Assembly (NCBI GenBank): GCA_028869185.1
Contig: JAGWTA010000018.1
Location: 1 to 45,791, forward strand
Source: Hyphomicrobiales bacterium
GTDB lineage: Bacteria; Pseudomonadota; Alphaproteobacteria; Rhizobiales; Beijerinckiaceae
Length of the DNA stretch: 45,791 nt
Reading direction: 5' to 3'
The notes under the pieces are model-generated. The model saw only the letters and a list, made by a program, of their open reading frames with translations, ran no database searches and was not told the origin of the DNA. This document shows, one piece after another, positions 38,240 through 45,485 of the stretch (position 1 is its first letter; each line of letters starts with the position of its first letter). Position numbers and translations under genes: made by a program.

Positions 38240-38369
38240 AAACCGTTCGTTTTGTGGACGGGTGCGCCTTGAATGGAATGAACAGTCAAAAGCCGTCCAC
38301 GAAATACGTCCATAAATTATCTTGTGTCCAGAAAATAATCAAACCATTGATGGACATATTTTGACTGTT
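38231..38369. promoter_or_regulatory. Putative res site and tnpA/tnpR control region
   Basis: GTCCA/TGGAC-type words occur as inverted pairs: GTCCAT (38232-38237) with GTGGAC (38252-38257), GTCCAC and GTCCAT near 38295-38312, and TGTCCA (38325-38330) with TGGACA (38351-38356). This is the three-subsite layout expected of res. AACAGTCAAAA (38281-38291) and TTTTGACTGTT (38359-38369) are a further perfect inverted pair flanking the inner subsites. Confidence 0.75.
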
Positions 38370-38379
38370 GAGCCTATCC

Positions 38380-41355
38380 ATGACTCCTCGCAACATCCTC
38401 TCCCCGCAATCGCGCGCTGCGCTGTTCGATCCGCCGACAGAGCCGGCGGCGATCGTGCGGCATTACACCTTCTCGCCGGAAGAGCTGGCGTTGATCCGTC
38501 AGCGCCGGCGCGCCGCCAATCGGCTCGGCTTTGCCGTGCATCTCGCCTATCTGCATTTTCCGGGCAGACCGATCGGCGTCGATGAAACGCCGCCCCCTGA
38601 CATGCTTGCCTTCATTGCGGCGCAGATTGGAGACGATCCCAAAGCGTTTGAAGAATATGCAGAACGGCAGCAAACGCGCCGTGCGCATCTCGGCGAACTT
38701 CAATCCTATCTCGCCGTGCGTCCCTTCCGACGTGAAGACATGCGCGCGGTTGTTCACGCCGCAATTGAACAAGCGACCGGTTCGGATCGCGGGGACGCGA
38801 TCGTTTCCGCGATGATCGCGTATTTACAGGAGCAACGCATTCTGTTGCCTGCTCCCGCTGTCTTGGAGAAAATCGCCTTGGCGGCTCGCGCGCTTGCGCG
38901 CAAACGCGCTTACAAAGACCTTATCGAAGGCCTGCCCCAAAACACAATCGCAGCGTTGGAAAATTTACTCTCCGTCGACGACGAACATGGCCGCACGCCG
39001 TTCACATGGTTGCGCGAATGGCCCGAGAGGCCGATGCTGAAAAACCTCGCCGGGATTATCGAGCGTCTACAAGCCGTGCGCAAACTTCATGTCGCGCCGG
39101 ATCGTGAGCGGCGCATTCATAAGACGCGCTATGCCGCGATTGCGCGGGAGACGGCCATTCTCAGCGCGCAGCATCTTTCGCGTTTCGACGCGCCGCGCCG
39201 GCTGGCGACGCTGATCGTCTTCGCGCGCGAGATGGAGGCCTCTCTCACCGACGCCGCGCTCACAATGTTCGACAAAATGCTCGGTTCCGTCTTTCGCCGC
39301 GCCGACAACAGGCACAAGGAAAACCTCCTCGCCCGCGCCAAGACGCTTGATGCGTCGACGCGCGCGCTGCTCGTCATGGCCAAAGCCATGCTCGCCGCCA
39401 AAGACAAGGACGAAGACCAGGTTGCCGCCGTGGAGGACGCGCTCGGCTGGGAGCGTCTCAAATCCATTGTCGATGAAGCCGACAAAACTATTACAGCGAC
39501 GCGCCCGGACAATCTCGGCGAAATCGTCGAACGTCACGTCAGCGTGCGGCGCATGACGCCACTCATGCTGGGCGCGTTCGTATTCCGCGCCTGCAAGGAG
39601 AGCGATTCCCTACTCGCCGCTCTCGACGTGCTGCGGCAGCTTCACGCGAGCGGCGCGAAGAAGCTCCCGCCGCACCCGCCGACAGCCTTTCTAAAGCTGG
39701 CTTGGCGCAAGTTCGTCAAAACCAACGGCGGCGTCGATCGCAAGGCCTATGAGGTCGTGGTCATGATGACGCTGCGCGAGCGTTTGCAGTCCGGCGACGT
39801 GTGGGTCGAAGGCAGCCGCGCTTTTCGCGCCTTCGACGATTTTCTCTTGCCGCCGGACGCATTCGCCGCGCGCCGCAACGCCGGCGAATTGGGGCTTGCC
39901 GTCGCCGATCGTTTCGAAGATTGGCGCTCCGAAAAGACGAAGCTGCTCGAAACGCGTCTTCGGGAAGTCGACGAACTTGCCGCGGCCGGCGAACTGCCGG
40001 AGGCGACGCTCACTGAAGAAGGCCTGTCGATCAGCCCCATTCGCAAGCAAGAAAACGAGGCGGCCGACGCAATCGCGCGCCGGCTTTACGCCATGGCGCC
40101 GCGCTTGCGCGTCACCGAACTTCTCGCCGAAGTCCATGGCTGGACAGGCTTTGCAGAGCGCTTTGGACATTTGCGCACCGGCGCGCCGCCGGACGACAGC
40201 CACGCTTTAATGACGGCCTTGCTCGCCGACGCGACCAATCTTGGCCTCGCGCGCATGGCCCGCAGTTCAACGGTTTCCACTCATTCAAAGCTGTTATGGA
40301 TCGCCGAATGGCATGTGCGCGACGAGACCTATCAGGCGGCGCTCGCCTGTCTCGTCGACGCAATCCATGCGCAGCCATTCACCAAAATCTGGGGCGACGG
40401 CGATGCGTCGTCGTCGGACGGCCAGTTTTTCCGCGCCGGCGGCCATGGCGAAGCCCGCGCCGATTTCAACGCCAAATACGGCTCGGAGCCAGGCGTGAAA
40501 TTCTACACCCACGTCTCCGATCGTTATGCGCCGTTCCACACCAAGGTCATCGCCGCCAACGCCAGCGAAGCCGCGCATGTGCTCGACGGCCTGATGCATC
40601 ATGAAAGTTCGCTCGACATTCGCGAGCATTACACCGACACCGCCGGCGCGATCGATCATGTGTTCGCACTGTGCGGCCTATTGGGCTACCGCTTCGCGCC
40701 GCGCATCCGCGATCTTGCCGATCGAAGGCTTTATGTCGTCGATCCCAGAGCGGAATATAAAGCGCTAAAATCCATGATCGGCGGCGTGGTCGATATGCGC
40801 GTCATCGGCGACAATTGGGATGAAATCCTGCGCTCGGGCGCGTCGATCAAGGCCGGAACCGTCGCGCCGTCCGCACTTATGCGCCGGCTCGCCGCTTATC
40901 CGAGACAGAACGCTCTCGCCAAGGCGCTGCGGGAAATCGGTCGCCTGGAGCGCACGCTGTTCACGCTCGACTGGATCAGCGACCCTGCCTTGCGCCGCCG
41001 CGCCAATGCCGGCCTCAACAAAGGCGAAGCGCATCACGCTCTCAAGCGGGCCGTGTTCTTTCACCGCCTTGGCGAAATCCGCGACCGGACTTTCGAAAAC
41101 CAGCGCTACAGGGCTTCCGGCCTCAATCTCGCGGTCGCTGCGATCATCCTCTGGAACACTGTCTATATCGGACGCGCCGTCGACGCTTTGCGCGCCCGTG
41201 GCGAAGACCTGCCCGACGAGCTTCTCGCCCATGTCGCGCCGCTCGGCTGGGAGCATATCGCCTTCAACGGCGATTACGTTTGGCCCGCCGAACCTCTCGC
41301 AACCGCCTTCAGGCCCCTACGAAATCCACGCGCCGACTTCCTCGAAGCCGCTTAG
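38380..41355 (+). CDS. tnpA: Tn3-family transposase TnpA
   Basis: A 991-aa transposase, full length for the family. Catalytic landmarks are visible: the first Asp in SSSDGQFFRAGGHGEARADFN (in overview, about residue 680), the second in HYTDTAGAIDHVFALCGLLGYRFAPRIRDL, and the final Glu region GEIRDRTFENQRYRASGLNLAVAAIILWNTVY. It performs replicative transposition at the 38-bp ends. ATG at 38380 is preferred over an upstream TTG. The stop lies within the right terminal repeat, so no space is wasted. Confidence 0.95.
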   Translation: MTPRNILSPQSRAALFDPPTEPAAIVRHYTFSPEELALIRQRRRAANRLGFAVHLAYLHFPGRPIGVDETPPPDMLAFIAAQIGDDPKAFEEYAERQQTRRAHLGELQSYLAVRPFRREDMRAVVHAAIEQATGSDRGDAIVSAMIAYLQEQRILLPAPAVLEKIALAARALARKRAYKDLIEGLPQNTIAALENLLSVDDEHGRTPFTWLREWPERPMLKNLAGIIERLQAVRKLHVAPDRERRIHKTRYAAIARETAILSAQHLSRFDAPRRLATLIVFAREMEASLTDAALTMFDKMLGSVFRRADNRHKENLLARAKTLDASTRALLVMAKAMLAAKDKDEDQVAAVEDALGWERLKSIVDEADKTITATRPDNLGEIVERHVSVRRMTPLMLGAFVFRACKESDSLLAALDVLRQLHASGAKKLPPHPPTAFLKLAWRKFVKTNGGVDRKAYEVVVMMTLRERLQSGDVWVEGSRAFRAFDDFLLPPDAFAARRNAGELGLAVADRFEDWRSEKTKLLETRLREVDELAAAGELPEATLTEEGLSISPIRKQENEAADAIARRLYAMAPRLRVTELLAEVHGWTGFAERFGHLRTGAPPDDSHALMTALLADATNLGLARMARSSTVSTHSKLLWIAEWHVRDETYQAALACLVDAIHAQPFTKIWGDGDASSSDGQFFRAGGHGEARADFNAKYGSEPGVKFYTHVSDRYAPFHTKVIAANASEAAHVLDGLMHHESSLDIREHYTDTAGAIDHVFALCGLLGYRFAPRIRDLADRRLYVVDPRAEYKALKSMIGGVVDMRVIGDNWDEILRSGASIKAGTVAPSALMRRLAAYPRQNALAKALREIGRLERTLFTLDWISDPALRRRANAGLNKGEAHHALKRAVFFHRLGEIRDRTFENQRYRASGLNLAVAAIILWNTVYIGRAVDALRARGEDLPDELLAHVAPLGWEHIAFNGDYVWPAEPLATAFRPLRNPRADFLEAA

Positions 41356-41388
41356 CGTGCGTTTTAGAACAGATTCTGCGATGACCCC
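41351..41388 (-). repeat. Tn3-family terminal inverted repeat, right
   Basis: Perfect inverted copy of 37608-37645, overlapping the last codons of tnpA and followed by the TTTAA duplication. Confidence 0.95.
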
Positions 41389-41503
41389 TTTAACGACGTT
41401 CCCGACGCGCTACGCGGCCGGACGGCGCCCTTGAACGCCGCCGTCGCGCCCAACACGCGCCCGCGCCGCAAGTCCGTCCATAAGCCCCGCTGGCCGCCGT
41501 CCT

Positions 41504-41872
41504 ATGCCCCTTACGCCCGGAACTCGTCTGTCATGGACCAGCCTTTCGGCGTGGATCGAGGGCGCGAGCGCCCTCGATCGCCGCCGATGCGGCGCGAAAC
41601 GTCACAAAGACCTCGCAGCCCATTGGCGCGCCCTGCCGGCCGCCATGATCGAAACCGCGCCCCTGCCCGACCTGGCCCGCTTCATCGCCCTGATCGCAGG
41701 CCCCGGAAACGCGCCTTGGCATCCTCCCCGGCGCGGCTTGCGGCGCGGGACGCAATGGGAGGCGTTGAACGTCACCGCCAGAAACCGCCGCTGGCGCCTT
41801 GAGCGGGCGGCCGAACTCGCAGAAATCGGCGTCGGGCATAATTCCGCTCCCGCCAGCAGGAGCGCCCCATGA
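41504..41872 (+). CDS. Hypothetical protein, 122 aa
   Basis: A helical protein (LAAHWRALPAAMIETAPLPDLARFIALIAGPG ... WRLERAAELAEIGVGHNSAP, in overview). The ending VGHNS is frequent in small alphaproteobacterial proteins. Its TGA overlaps the next ATG (ATGA), which supports this frame over the competing arginine/proline-rich frame to 41802. The start has no good RBS and lies about 110 nt after the transposon, so the true N-terminus could have been altered by the insertion. Confidence 0.6.
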   Translation: MPLTPGTRLSWTSLSAWIEGASALDRRRCGAKRHKDLAAHWRALPAAMIETAPLPDLARFIALIAGPGNAPWHPPRRGLRRGTQWEALNVTARNRRWRLERAAELAEIGVGHNSAPASRSAP

Positions 41873-42069
41873 TCGTTTATTGCTTCCGTTCCGGCGAAAT
41901 CGGTTTCGCGGAAAAATGCTCGCAGGGCGCTATTGCCCTCGCCAAGCACGAGGATGGCGGCCGGCTGCACGAAATTGTCGGCGGGATCGCGCGGTCCGAA
42001 GCGCCCGACGCGCAGGCCGCTTTGAGTTGCGCTGACCATTTCGCAGATCGCATCGCCGAACGCCTTTAA
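41869..42069 (+). CDS. Hypothetical protein, 66 aa
   Basis: A small soluble protein (IVYCFRSGEIGFAEKCSQGAIALAKHEDGG, then a helical end), coupled to the gene before by ATGA with GGAG 11 nt upstream. No family is recognised. Last of the codirectional run behind the DUF932 gene. Confidence 0.65.
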   Translation: MIVYCFRSGEIGFAEKCSQGAIALAKHEDGGRLHEIVGGIARSEAPDAQAALSCADHFADRIAERL

Positions 42070-42152
42070 TCGCAATGAGCGTATTTTTCACAAAACGCGC
42101 AGTAGCCCGAACAGCGCGCGCCCTGTTACATGCTAGCGAGTCGTTCGGACTA

Positions 42153-42425
42153 ATGGCGATGCGCGTCGATAAAGACGATCTTGAAATAGCCGGCCGCCTG
42201 TTGGCAGGCGATAATTGGCAACGGGCGCTAGCGCGTATGCTCGCGCCCTACGCTCCGCCGCGTCTTAACGCCACCGGGCGCGGCGTGGACGACAGTCTTT
42301 TGCGAAAATGGAAGCGGGGCGAGCGCAACATTCCCGAATGGGTCGGCCCCGCCCTGGCCGCGCTGTTACGCAAGCGCGCCAAAGACGCCGAGGCGTTTGC
42401 AAAACGGATTGATTTATCGACCTAA
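42153..42425 (+). CDS. Hypothetical protein, about 90 aa, possible DNA binder
   Basis: The core (DKDDLEIAGRLLAGDNWQRALARML, then DDSLLRKWKRGERNIPEWVGPALAALL) reads like a short HTH_3-type or antitoxin-like fold: the LRKWKRGERNIPEW stretch resembles a recognition helix and turn. Starts at 42153 and 42159 are possible; an upstream ATG at 42075 adds an arginine-rich segment and lacks an RBS. It converges tail-to-tail with the tandem-HTH repressor, overlapping it by 4 nt. Confidence 0.55.
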   Translation: MAMRVDKDDLEIAGRLLAGDNWQRALARMLAPYAPPRLNATGRGVDDSLLRKWKRGERNIPEWVGPALAALLRKRAKDAEAFAKRIDLST

Positions 42426-43039
42426 TGACTGGGCGCACGTCGCGAAGCGACCGTGCGAACCGTCGTATCGTCGCCGAAATCGTGCGGCTCGACCCCGAGC
42501 AATTGCCAAATTCCGACGTTGACTCGCTTGGCGATTTCCTCAACCGCCAGCAGCGAGGGATTCGAGACTCCGCGCAAGATCAAATAAAACTGCGGCACCG
42601 ACACAGCGATGAATTTGGCGAACTCCTTGTTCGACATGCCGCTTCTGTCAAACTTGTGTTTGACGACGACCGAAAGCGCCTCGATCATTTCTTCCGCTGT
42701 GAGATCACGCCTGTCACCGAGCGGCGCATCCTCAAGCAGCTCATAGAGCGGAATCTCCAAATTGCCTGCGATTGTCGCCAGCATGCGAATGGTCGGGTTG
42801 GCGACTCGTGCCCGGATATATCGGAATTGCGATCCCGACATGCCGATGGCGGCCGCAAATTCCGGCTTTTTCAGACCGCTGCGGTCAAGCCTCGCCGTCA
42901 AGTTTTTCGATAGACGTTCCAGATAATGCGACGCCAGCCTATCCTCTATCGAAATAATCATAAGCCGAGGCCGCTCTCCTTTTGCCGCCAGCGTCGCGCG
43001 TTTGCCAGCGCCGGGGGCCATCCGCCGTTTTATCTTCAT
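42422..43039 (-). CDS. Tandem HTH_3 repressor-like protein
   Basis: A 205-aa protein with two Cro/C1-type HTH units in one chain: residues about 44-100 (LSKNLTARLDRSGLKKPEF, then MSGSQFRYIRARVANPTIRML) and about 118-180 (VVVKHKFDRSGMSNKEFAKF, then SVPQFYLILRGVSNPSLLAV). The two copies share D-R-S-G, an F at the third helix and N-P-[ST]. A chain with two HTHs can bind like a preformed dimer. The start could instead be the ATG at 42961, which has GGAG 14 nt upstream. It is divergent from the probable rep gene, with two GCCAAT elements in between, so it is the best candidate for their regulator. Confidence 0.8.
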   Translation of the reverse strand: MKIKRRMAPGAGKRATLAAKGERPRLMIISIEDRLASHYLERLSKNLTARLDRSGLKKPEFAAAIGMSGSQFRYIRARVANPTIRMLATIAGNLEIPLYELLEDAPLGDRRDLTAEEMIEALSVVVKHKFDRSGMSNKEFAKFIAVSVPQFYLILRGVSNPSLLAVEEIAKRVNVGIWQLLGVEPHDFGDDTTVRTVASRRAPSH

Positions 43040-43128
43040 TTTTTCACGAACTTAGGAAGACGCCACACTCAGGCGCCAGCATCTAAGATTCTAGGCAGGA
43101 TTCCAATAGGGAATTTTCTTTTGGCTCT

Positions 43129-43166
43129 GCCAATATTTTATAATCTTTTTGCCAATGATTTAGAAT
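43129..43166 (+). promoter_or_regulatory. rep promoter with two GCCAAT elements
   Basis: GCCAAT (43129-43134) with TATAAT (43139-43144), then GCCAAT (43151-43156) with TAGAAT (43161-43166): both pairs start ten bases apart and the two copies are 22 bp apart. The first has a perfect -10 box pointing toward the gene at 43509, giving a leader of about 350 nt. No consensus -35 is seen. Confidence 0.65.
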
Positions 43167-43300
43167 CACGTTAGCCTGTGCGCGCCAACGTGCAAATCAC
43201 GTCGGCAATCGCCCTCGCGCGGTTGCCCGACTCGCGCGTCAAGCGCAGACTTTCCGCGTTGCGTAAACGATTCTCTCGAACACGACGGAGAAACACGGCC

Positions 43301-43420
43301 TAAAAAAGCAAAAACCCGGCTAGGAGCCGGGCCTTACTCGACCAAAGCGCGAAGCGCCGGCCGGGAATGTCTGTATGTCGCAATTCAGACTCTCCCGCAG
43401 ATCAGAAAGAAAGTCAAGCG
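43301..43420 (-). ncRNA. Candidate antisense RNA to the rep leader
   Basis: On the minus strand a TTGACT (43417-43412) is followed about 80 nt later by a strong terminator: CCCGGCT (43331 side), loop, AGCCGGG, then TTTTTGCTTTTTT (43314-43301). No minus-strand gene lies upstream. The transcript would include a GGCGCTTCGCGC stem and would be complementary to the leader of the gene at 43509. This is the layout of copy-number antisense RNAs. The -10 box is poor, so the promoter is uncertain. Confidence 0.5.
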
Positions 43421-43476
43421 AAAACACCGTTTCCGCTAACGCTCTGATTTTGCCTGCATTCTGACCGCTTCGGCCG

Positions 43477-43501
43477 GGTTGTTTTCCACAACCGGACGGA
43501 G
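43477..43501 (+). promoter_or_regulatory. Leader hairpin adjoining the rep RBS
   Basis: GGTTGT (43477-43482) and ACAACC (43488-43493) form a stem ending 4 nt before GGAG (43498-43501), the RBS for ATG 43509. Base pairing here could tune translation. Confidence 0.5.
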
Positions 43502-43508
43502 AAATATC

Positions 43509-44135
43509 ATGTCAGCGCAATCCCTCGCGCCGCGCCGTCGCGCGCGCCGAGATCGTATCTTTGCGGGCTTTGAAAAGCCTGTGACCCTCGACCGCAACAT
43601 GCGCACGCGCATTCTTACGCGCGCCCACGCCCTTTCTCGGCGGACCAAGAAAGGCAAGCACTACGGAGCAATCACCGCCAAGGACGTGAACGTTCTGCGG
43701 GCGCTCTTGTTCGACTTCCTCAATTGGAAAGACGGACGATGCTTTCCGAGCTACGAGACCATCGCGAGCGCCGCCGATTGCTGCCGCTCGCATGTCGCAA
43801 CGGCCATCAAGCGGCTTGAGGCGGCCGGGCTTCTGACCTGGGTCAATCGCCTGAAATGGGTCCGCGAGCGTTGCCGCGACCTTTTCGGTCGCGACGGCGT
43901 TCAAAAGCGCGCGCTGCGCACCTCGAACGCCTATCGGTTTTTTGATCCGGGCGAGACGCTAGTCATTAAATTTGTGCCTAAGTCCAAATTTACGACGCGA
44001 ACCGCGAACCAAGATTCATATCTTCATAAAACACGACCCACGCAAAGCCACACCAACCCAGATACGGCCTTAAACGCCGCCCTCTTACGATTTGAAGAGG
44101 CTTTCCGCAGGAAAAAAGACGGCGGCCGCGCCTAG
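43509..44135 (+). CDS. Winged-helix protein, probable replication initiator
   Basis: A 208-aa basic protein. Residues about 50-120 (ITAKDVNVLRALLFDFLNWKDGRCFPSYETIASAADCCRSHVATAIKRLEAAGLLTW, in overview) are a winged HTH of the kind seen in many alphaproteobacterial plasmid and phage proteins; the segment LRTSNAYRF ends that core. GGAG lies 7 nt before the ATG at 43509. It is the only gene with a long regulated leader, an opposing terminator and a divergent repressor, which is why I call it the likely Rep. The sequence itself shows DNA binding, not initiation, so a regulator is the alternative. Confidence 0.65.
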   Translation: MSAQSLAPRRRARRDRIFAGFEKPVTLDRNMRTRILTRAHALSRRTKKGKHYGAITAKDVNVLRALLFDFLNWKDGRCFPSYETIASAADCCRSHVATAIKRLEAAGLLTWVNRLKWVRERCRDLFGRDGVQKRALRTSNAYRFFDPGETLVIKFVPKSKFTTRTANQDSYLHKTRPTQSHTNPDTALNAALLRFEEAFRRKKDGGRA

Positions 44136-44152
44136 CGCGGTCACTCCCCTAC

Positions 44153-44183
44153 GCTCGAATTTCGCGAATTGCGAAATTCGAGC
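44153..44183. repeat. Perfect 13-bp AT-rich hairpin between convergent genes
   Basis: GCTCGAATTTCGC (44153-44165), loop GAATT, GCGAAATTCGAGC (44171-44183). It follows the winged-helix gene. There is no T-run on the plus strand (AAAAAGG follows). It may be a terminator stem or a protein site such as a recombination or replication element. Confidence 0.65.
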
Positions 44184-44292
44184 AAAAAGGCGCGGCTGCC
44201 GCCGCGCATCGGCTTTGCGAGAAGTTGGGGCGGCGAAAATGCCGCCTTCCGACAACGGCGGCGTGTTCGCTAAAAAGAACGGTTCGGAGCTA

Positions 44293-44505
44293 TTATTTCG
44301 TGGCTTTATCCGGCCCGAGTCGAAGCAGGCCACGACTCGCCGCCGCCCGCCAGATCGCAGCGTCTTCCGCCGCGACCACGAGAGCGCGCGCCAGATCGCC
44401 TTCGGCTTCGTTCAGCCAGCTTTCGACCAGCTCACGGATTGGTTCCGGCAGATCGGCGCCGGCCTCGGTTTTGATCGTAAATTTAGGGTCGGCGGATTCA
44501 GCCAT
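44293..44505 (-). CDS. Hypothetical protein, 70 aa
   Basis: A small helical acidic protein (LPEPIRELVESWLNEAEGDLARALVVAAEDAAIW, in overview). The ATG at 44505 has AGGG just upstream; the longer frame to 44622 is arginine-rich and overlaps the next gene, so it is rejected. It follows the 44519 gene by 13 nt on the same strand. No family is recognised; the size and acidity would suit an accessory or antitoxin-like role, which is only a guess. Confidence 0.6.
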   Translation of the reverse strand: MAESADPKFTIKTEAGADLPEPIRELVESWLNEAEGDLARALVVAAEDAAIWRAAASRGLLRLGPDKATK

Positions 44506-44518
44506 GCGCCCTGCCCGG

Positions 44519-45064
44519 CTAATCCGTCTCGTAAAAAATTTCGTCGTGACGCAGAACGCCGTCGCTCCCCGCCGACGCCTCCCAATAGGCGAAGCCCGCG
44601 ATCGCGTCGTCCTCGAACCCATCCGCGAGGTAAAAGATCGTCGGGCCGCCCCAACCTGGATGCGTCGGACATTTTGTCATTGTGAAAATACCGTCCTGAT
44701 TTTCACAAATCGCGTTCGAGGGCTGATCGCGGAAATGATCTTCCGCCGACTTGGCGTAAAAAATTGCATGGTCCATAGACCAAAAATGATGAATTATCAG
44801 AGATGCGTCATCGCCTTGCGACAAGTGATCGATCTCGACGGTGCGGATAACGCCAGCAGCCGTATCTACCTCGGCCGTAAGCGAATAATCGCAAATCGTG
44901 TTTCTTTGCAGATCACCCACGCTCACGCCATTGACCCGCGAAATAAGCGCGTCGCGTTTGCGCACGAGCCTGTAAATCTGCGGAAAGTAGATGTTCAACG
45001 GTTTGCAAAACACCTTCCCGCGTCGTGCAATACCAATAGGAAATTTAACGACCTCGCCGCGCAT
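44519..45064 (-). CDS. Hypothetical protein, 181 aa
   Basis: A soluble protein with a beta-rich N-terminus (GEVVKFPIGIARRGKVFCKPLNIYF) and a C-terminal part rich in His, Trp and Asp (IIHHFWSMDHAIFYAKSAEDHF, FYLADGFEDDAIAGFAYWEA). I do not recognise it. ATG at 45064 is chosen; a TTG at 45109 could add 15 residues. Its base composition is less GC-rich than its neighbours, hinting at separate origin. It forms a two-gene minus-strand unit with the 70-aa gene. Confidence 0.65.
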   Translation of the reverse strand: MRGEVVKFPIGIARRGKVFCKPLNIYFPQIYRLVRKRDALISRVNGVSVGDLQRNTICDYSLTAEVDTAAGVIRTVEIDHLSQGDDASLIIHHFWSMDHAIFYAKSAEDHFRDQPSNAICENQDGIFTMTKCPTHPGWGGPTIFYLADGFEDDAIAGFAYWEASAGSDGVLRHDEIFYETD

Positions 45065-45270
45065 GATGACCAAAACCCCCAACTCTTGATGTTCAGCGCC
45101 TGTCTCCAAACCAGAACTAATTAATGCCTGGGGCGTCTCTACCGAAAGCCGCCGTTAGTCGAAGACTCGCAATTAATTAGAATCGTCACAAGCCCAGAGT
45201 GTCGTTACCACTAATGCCCCCGTAGGTTGCTCTCCCGAAAACGACAGTTGACAATTGGCGCCATCGTTGT

Positions 45271-45470
45271 TTGCAAGCCGCGCTTGCTTGCATTGATTGC
45301 AAGCAACGATAGCTAGCAACGCTTTGCCGATCCCCCAACTGCTTGCTAGCTTGCAGATATTGCAAGCAATGCTTGCTTGCGTTGAATATCTGCAAGCTAG
45401 CTAGCCTGCAATCGTTGATTGCTAGCTTGCAGCAGCAAGCTATCCGTGATAGCTTGCAGTGCTTGCAATC
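45271..45470. repeat. parS: Dense GCTTGC/GCTAGC array, candidate partition site (parS) or iterons
   Basis: In 200 bp upstream of parA there are more than fifteen copies of GCTTGC, GCAAGC (its reverse) or GCTAGC, often as TTGCAAGC or AGCTTGCA. A perfect 17-bp inverted repeat (45345-45361 and 45385-45401) lies at its centre. The same words recur at 851-906, after the small ParB-type gene. This is how centromeres of small-ParA systems look: repeats in the operon promoter bound by the partner protein. Replication iterons are the alternative. No clear promoter boxes were found inside it. Confidence 0.75.
45345..45401. repeat. 17-bp perfect inverted repeat within the array
   Basis: Left arm GCTAGCTTGCAGATATT, right arm AATATCTGCAAGCTAGC, with a 23-bp loop that itself contains GCAAGC-AAT-GCTTGC. 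The nested symmetry could extrude as a cruciform or place partition proteins face to face. Confidence 0.85.
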
Positions 45471-45485
45471 AAATGGAGGGCTCCG

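Larger units (their letters stand above)
37608..41388. mobile_element. Cryptic Tn3-family transposon
   Basis: The 3,781-bp element has perfect 38-bp inverted ends (37608-37645 and 41351-41388), both starting GGGG from the outside, and a 5-bp target duplication TTTAA (37603-37607 and 41389-41393). It carries only a serine resolvase (minus) and a transposase (plus) with a res-like region between them, and no passenger gene. Perfect ends and target duplication suggest a recent, potentially active insertion. Confidence 0.95.

Noticed and set aside
41431-41802. Arg/Pro-rich frame after the transposon
   Set aside because: It is in frame with the interrupted gene once the transposon is removed, but it overlaps the better supported 41504-41872 gene in another frame; noted only as a possible tail.
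45271-45470. CRISPR-like array
   Set aside because: The repeats are 6-8 bp, unevenly spaced and on both strands, with no spacer structure; it fits a centromere or iterons.
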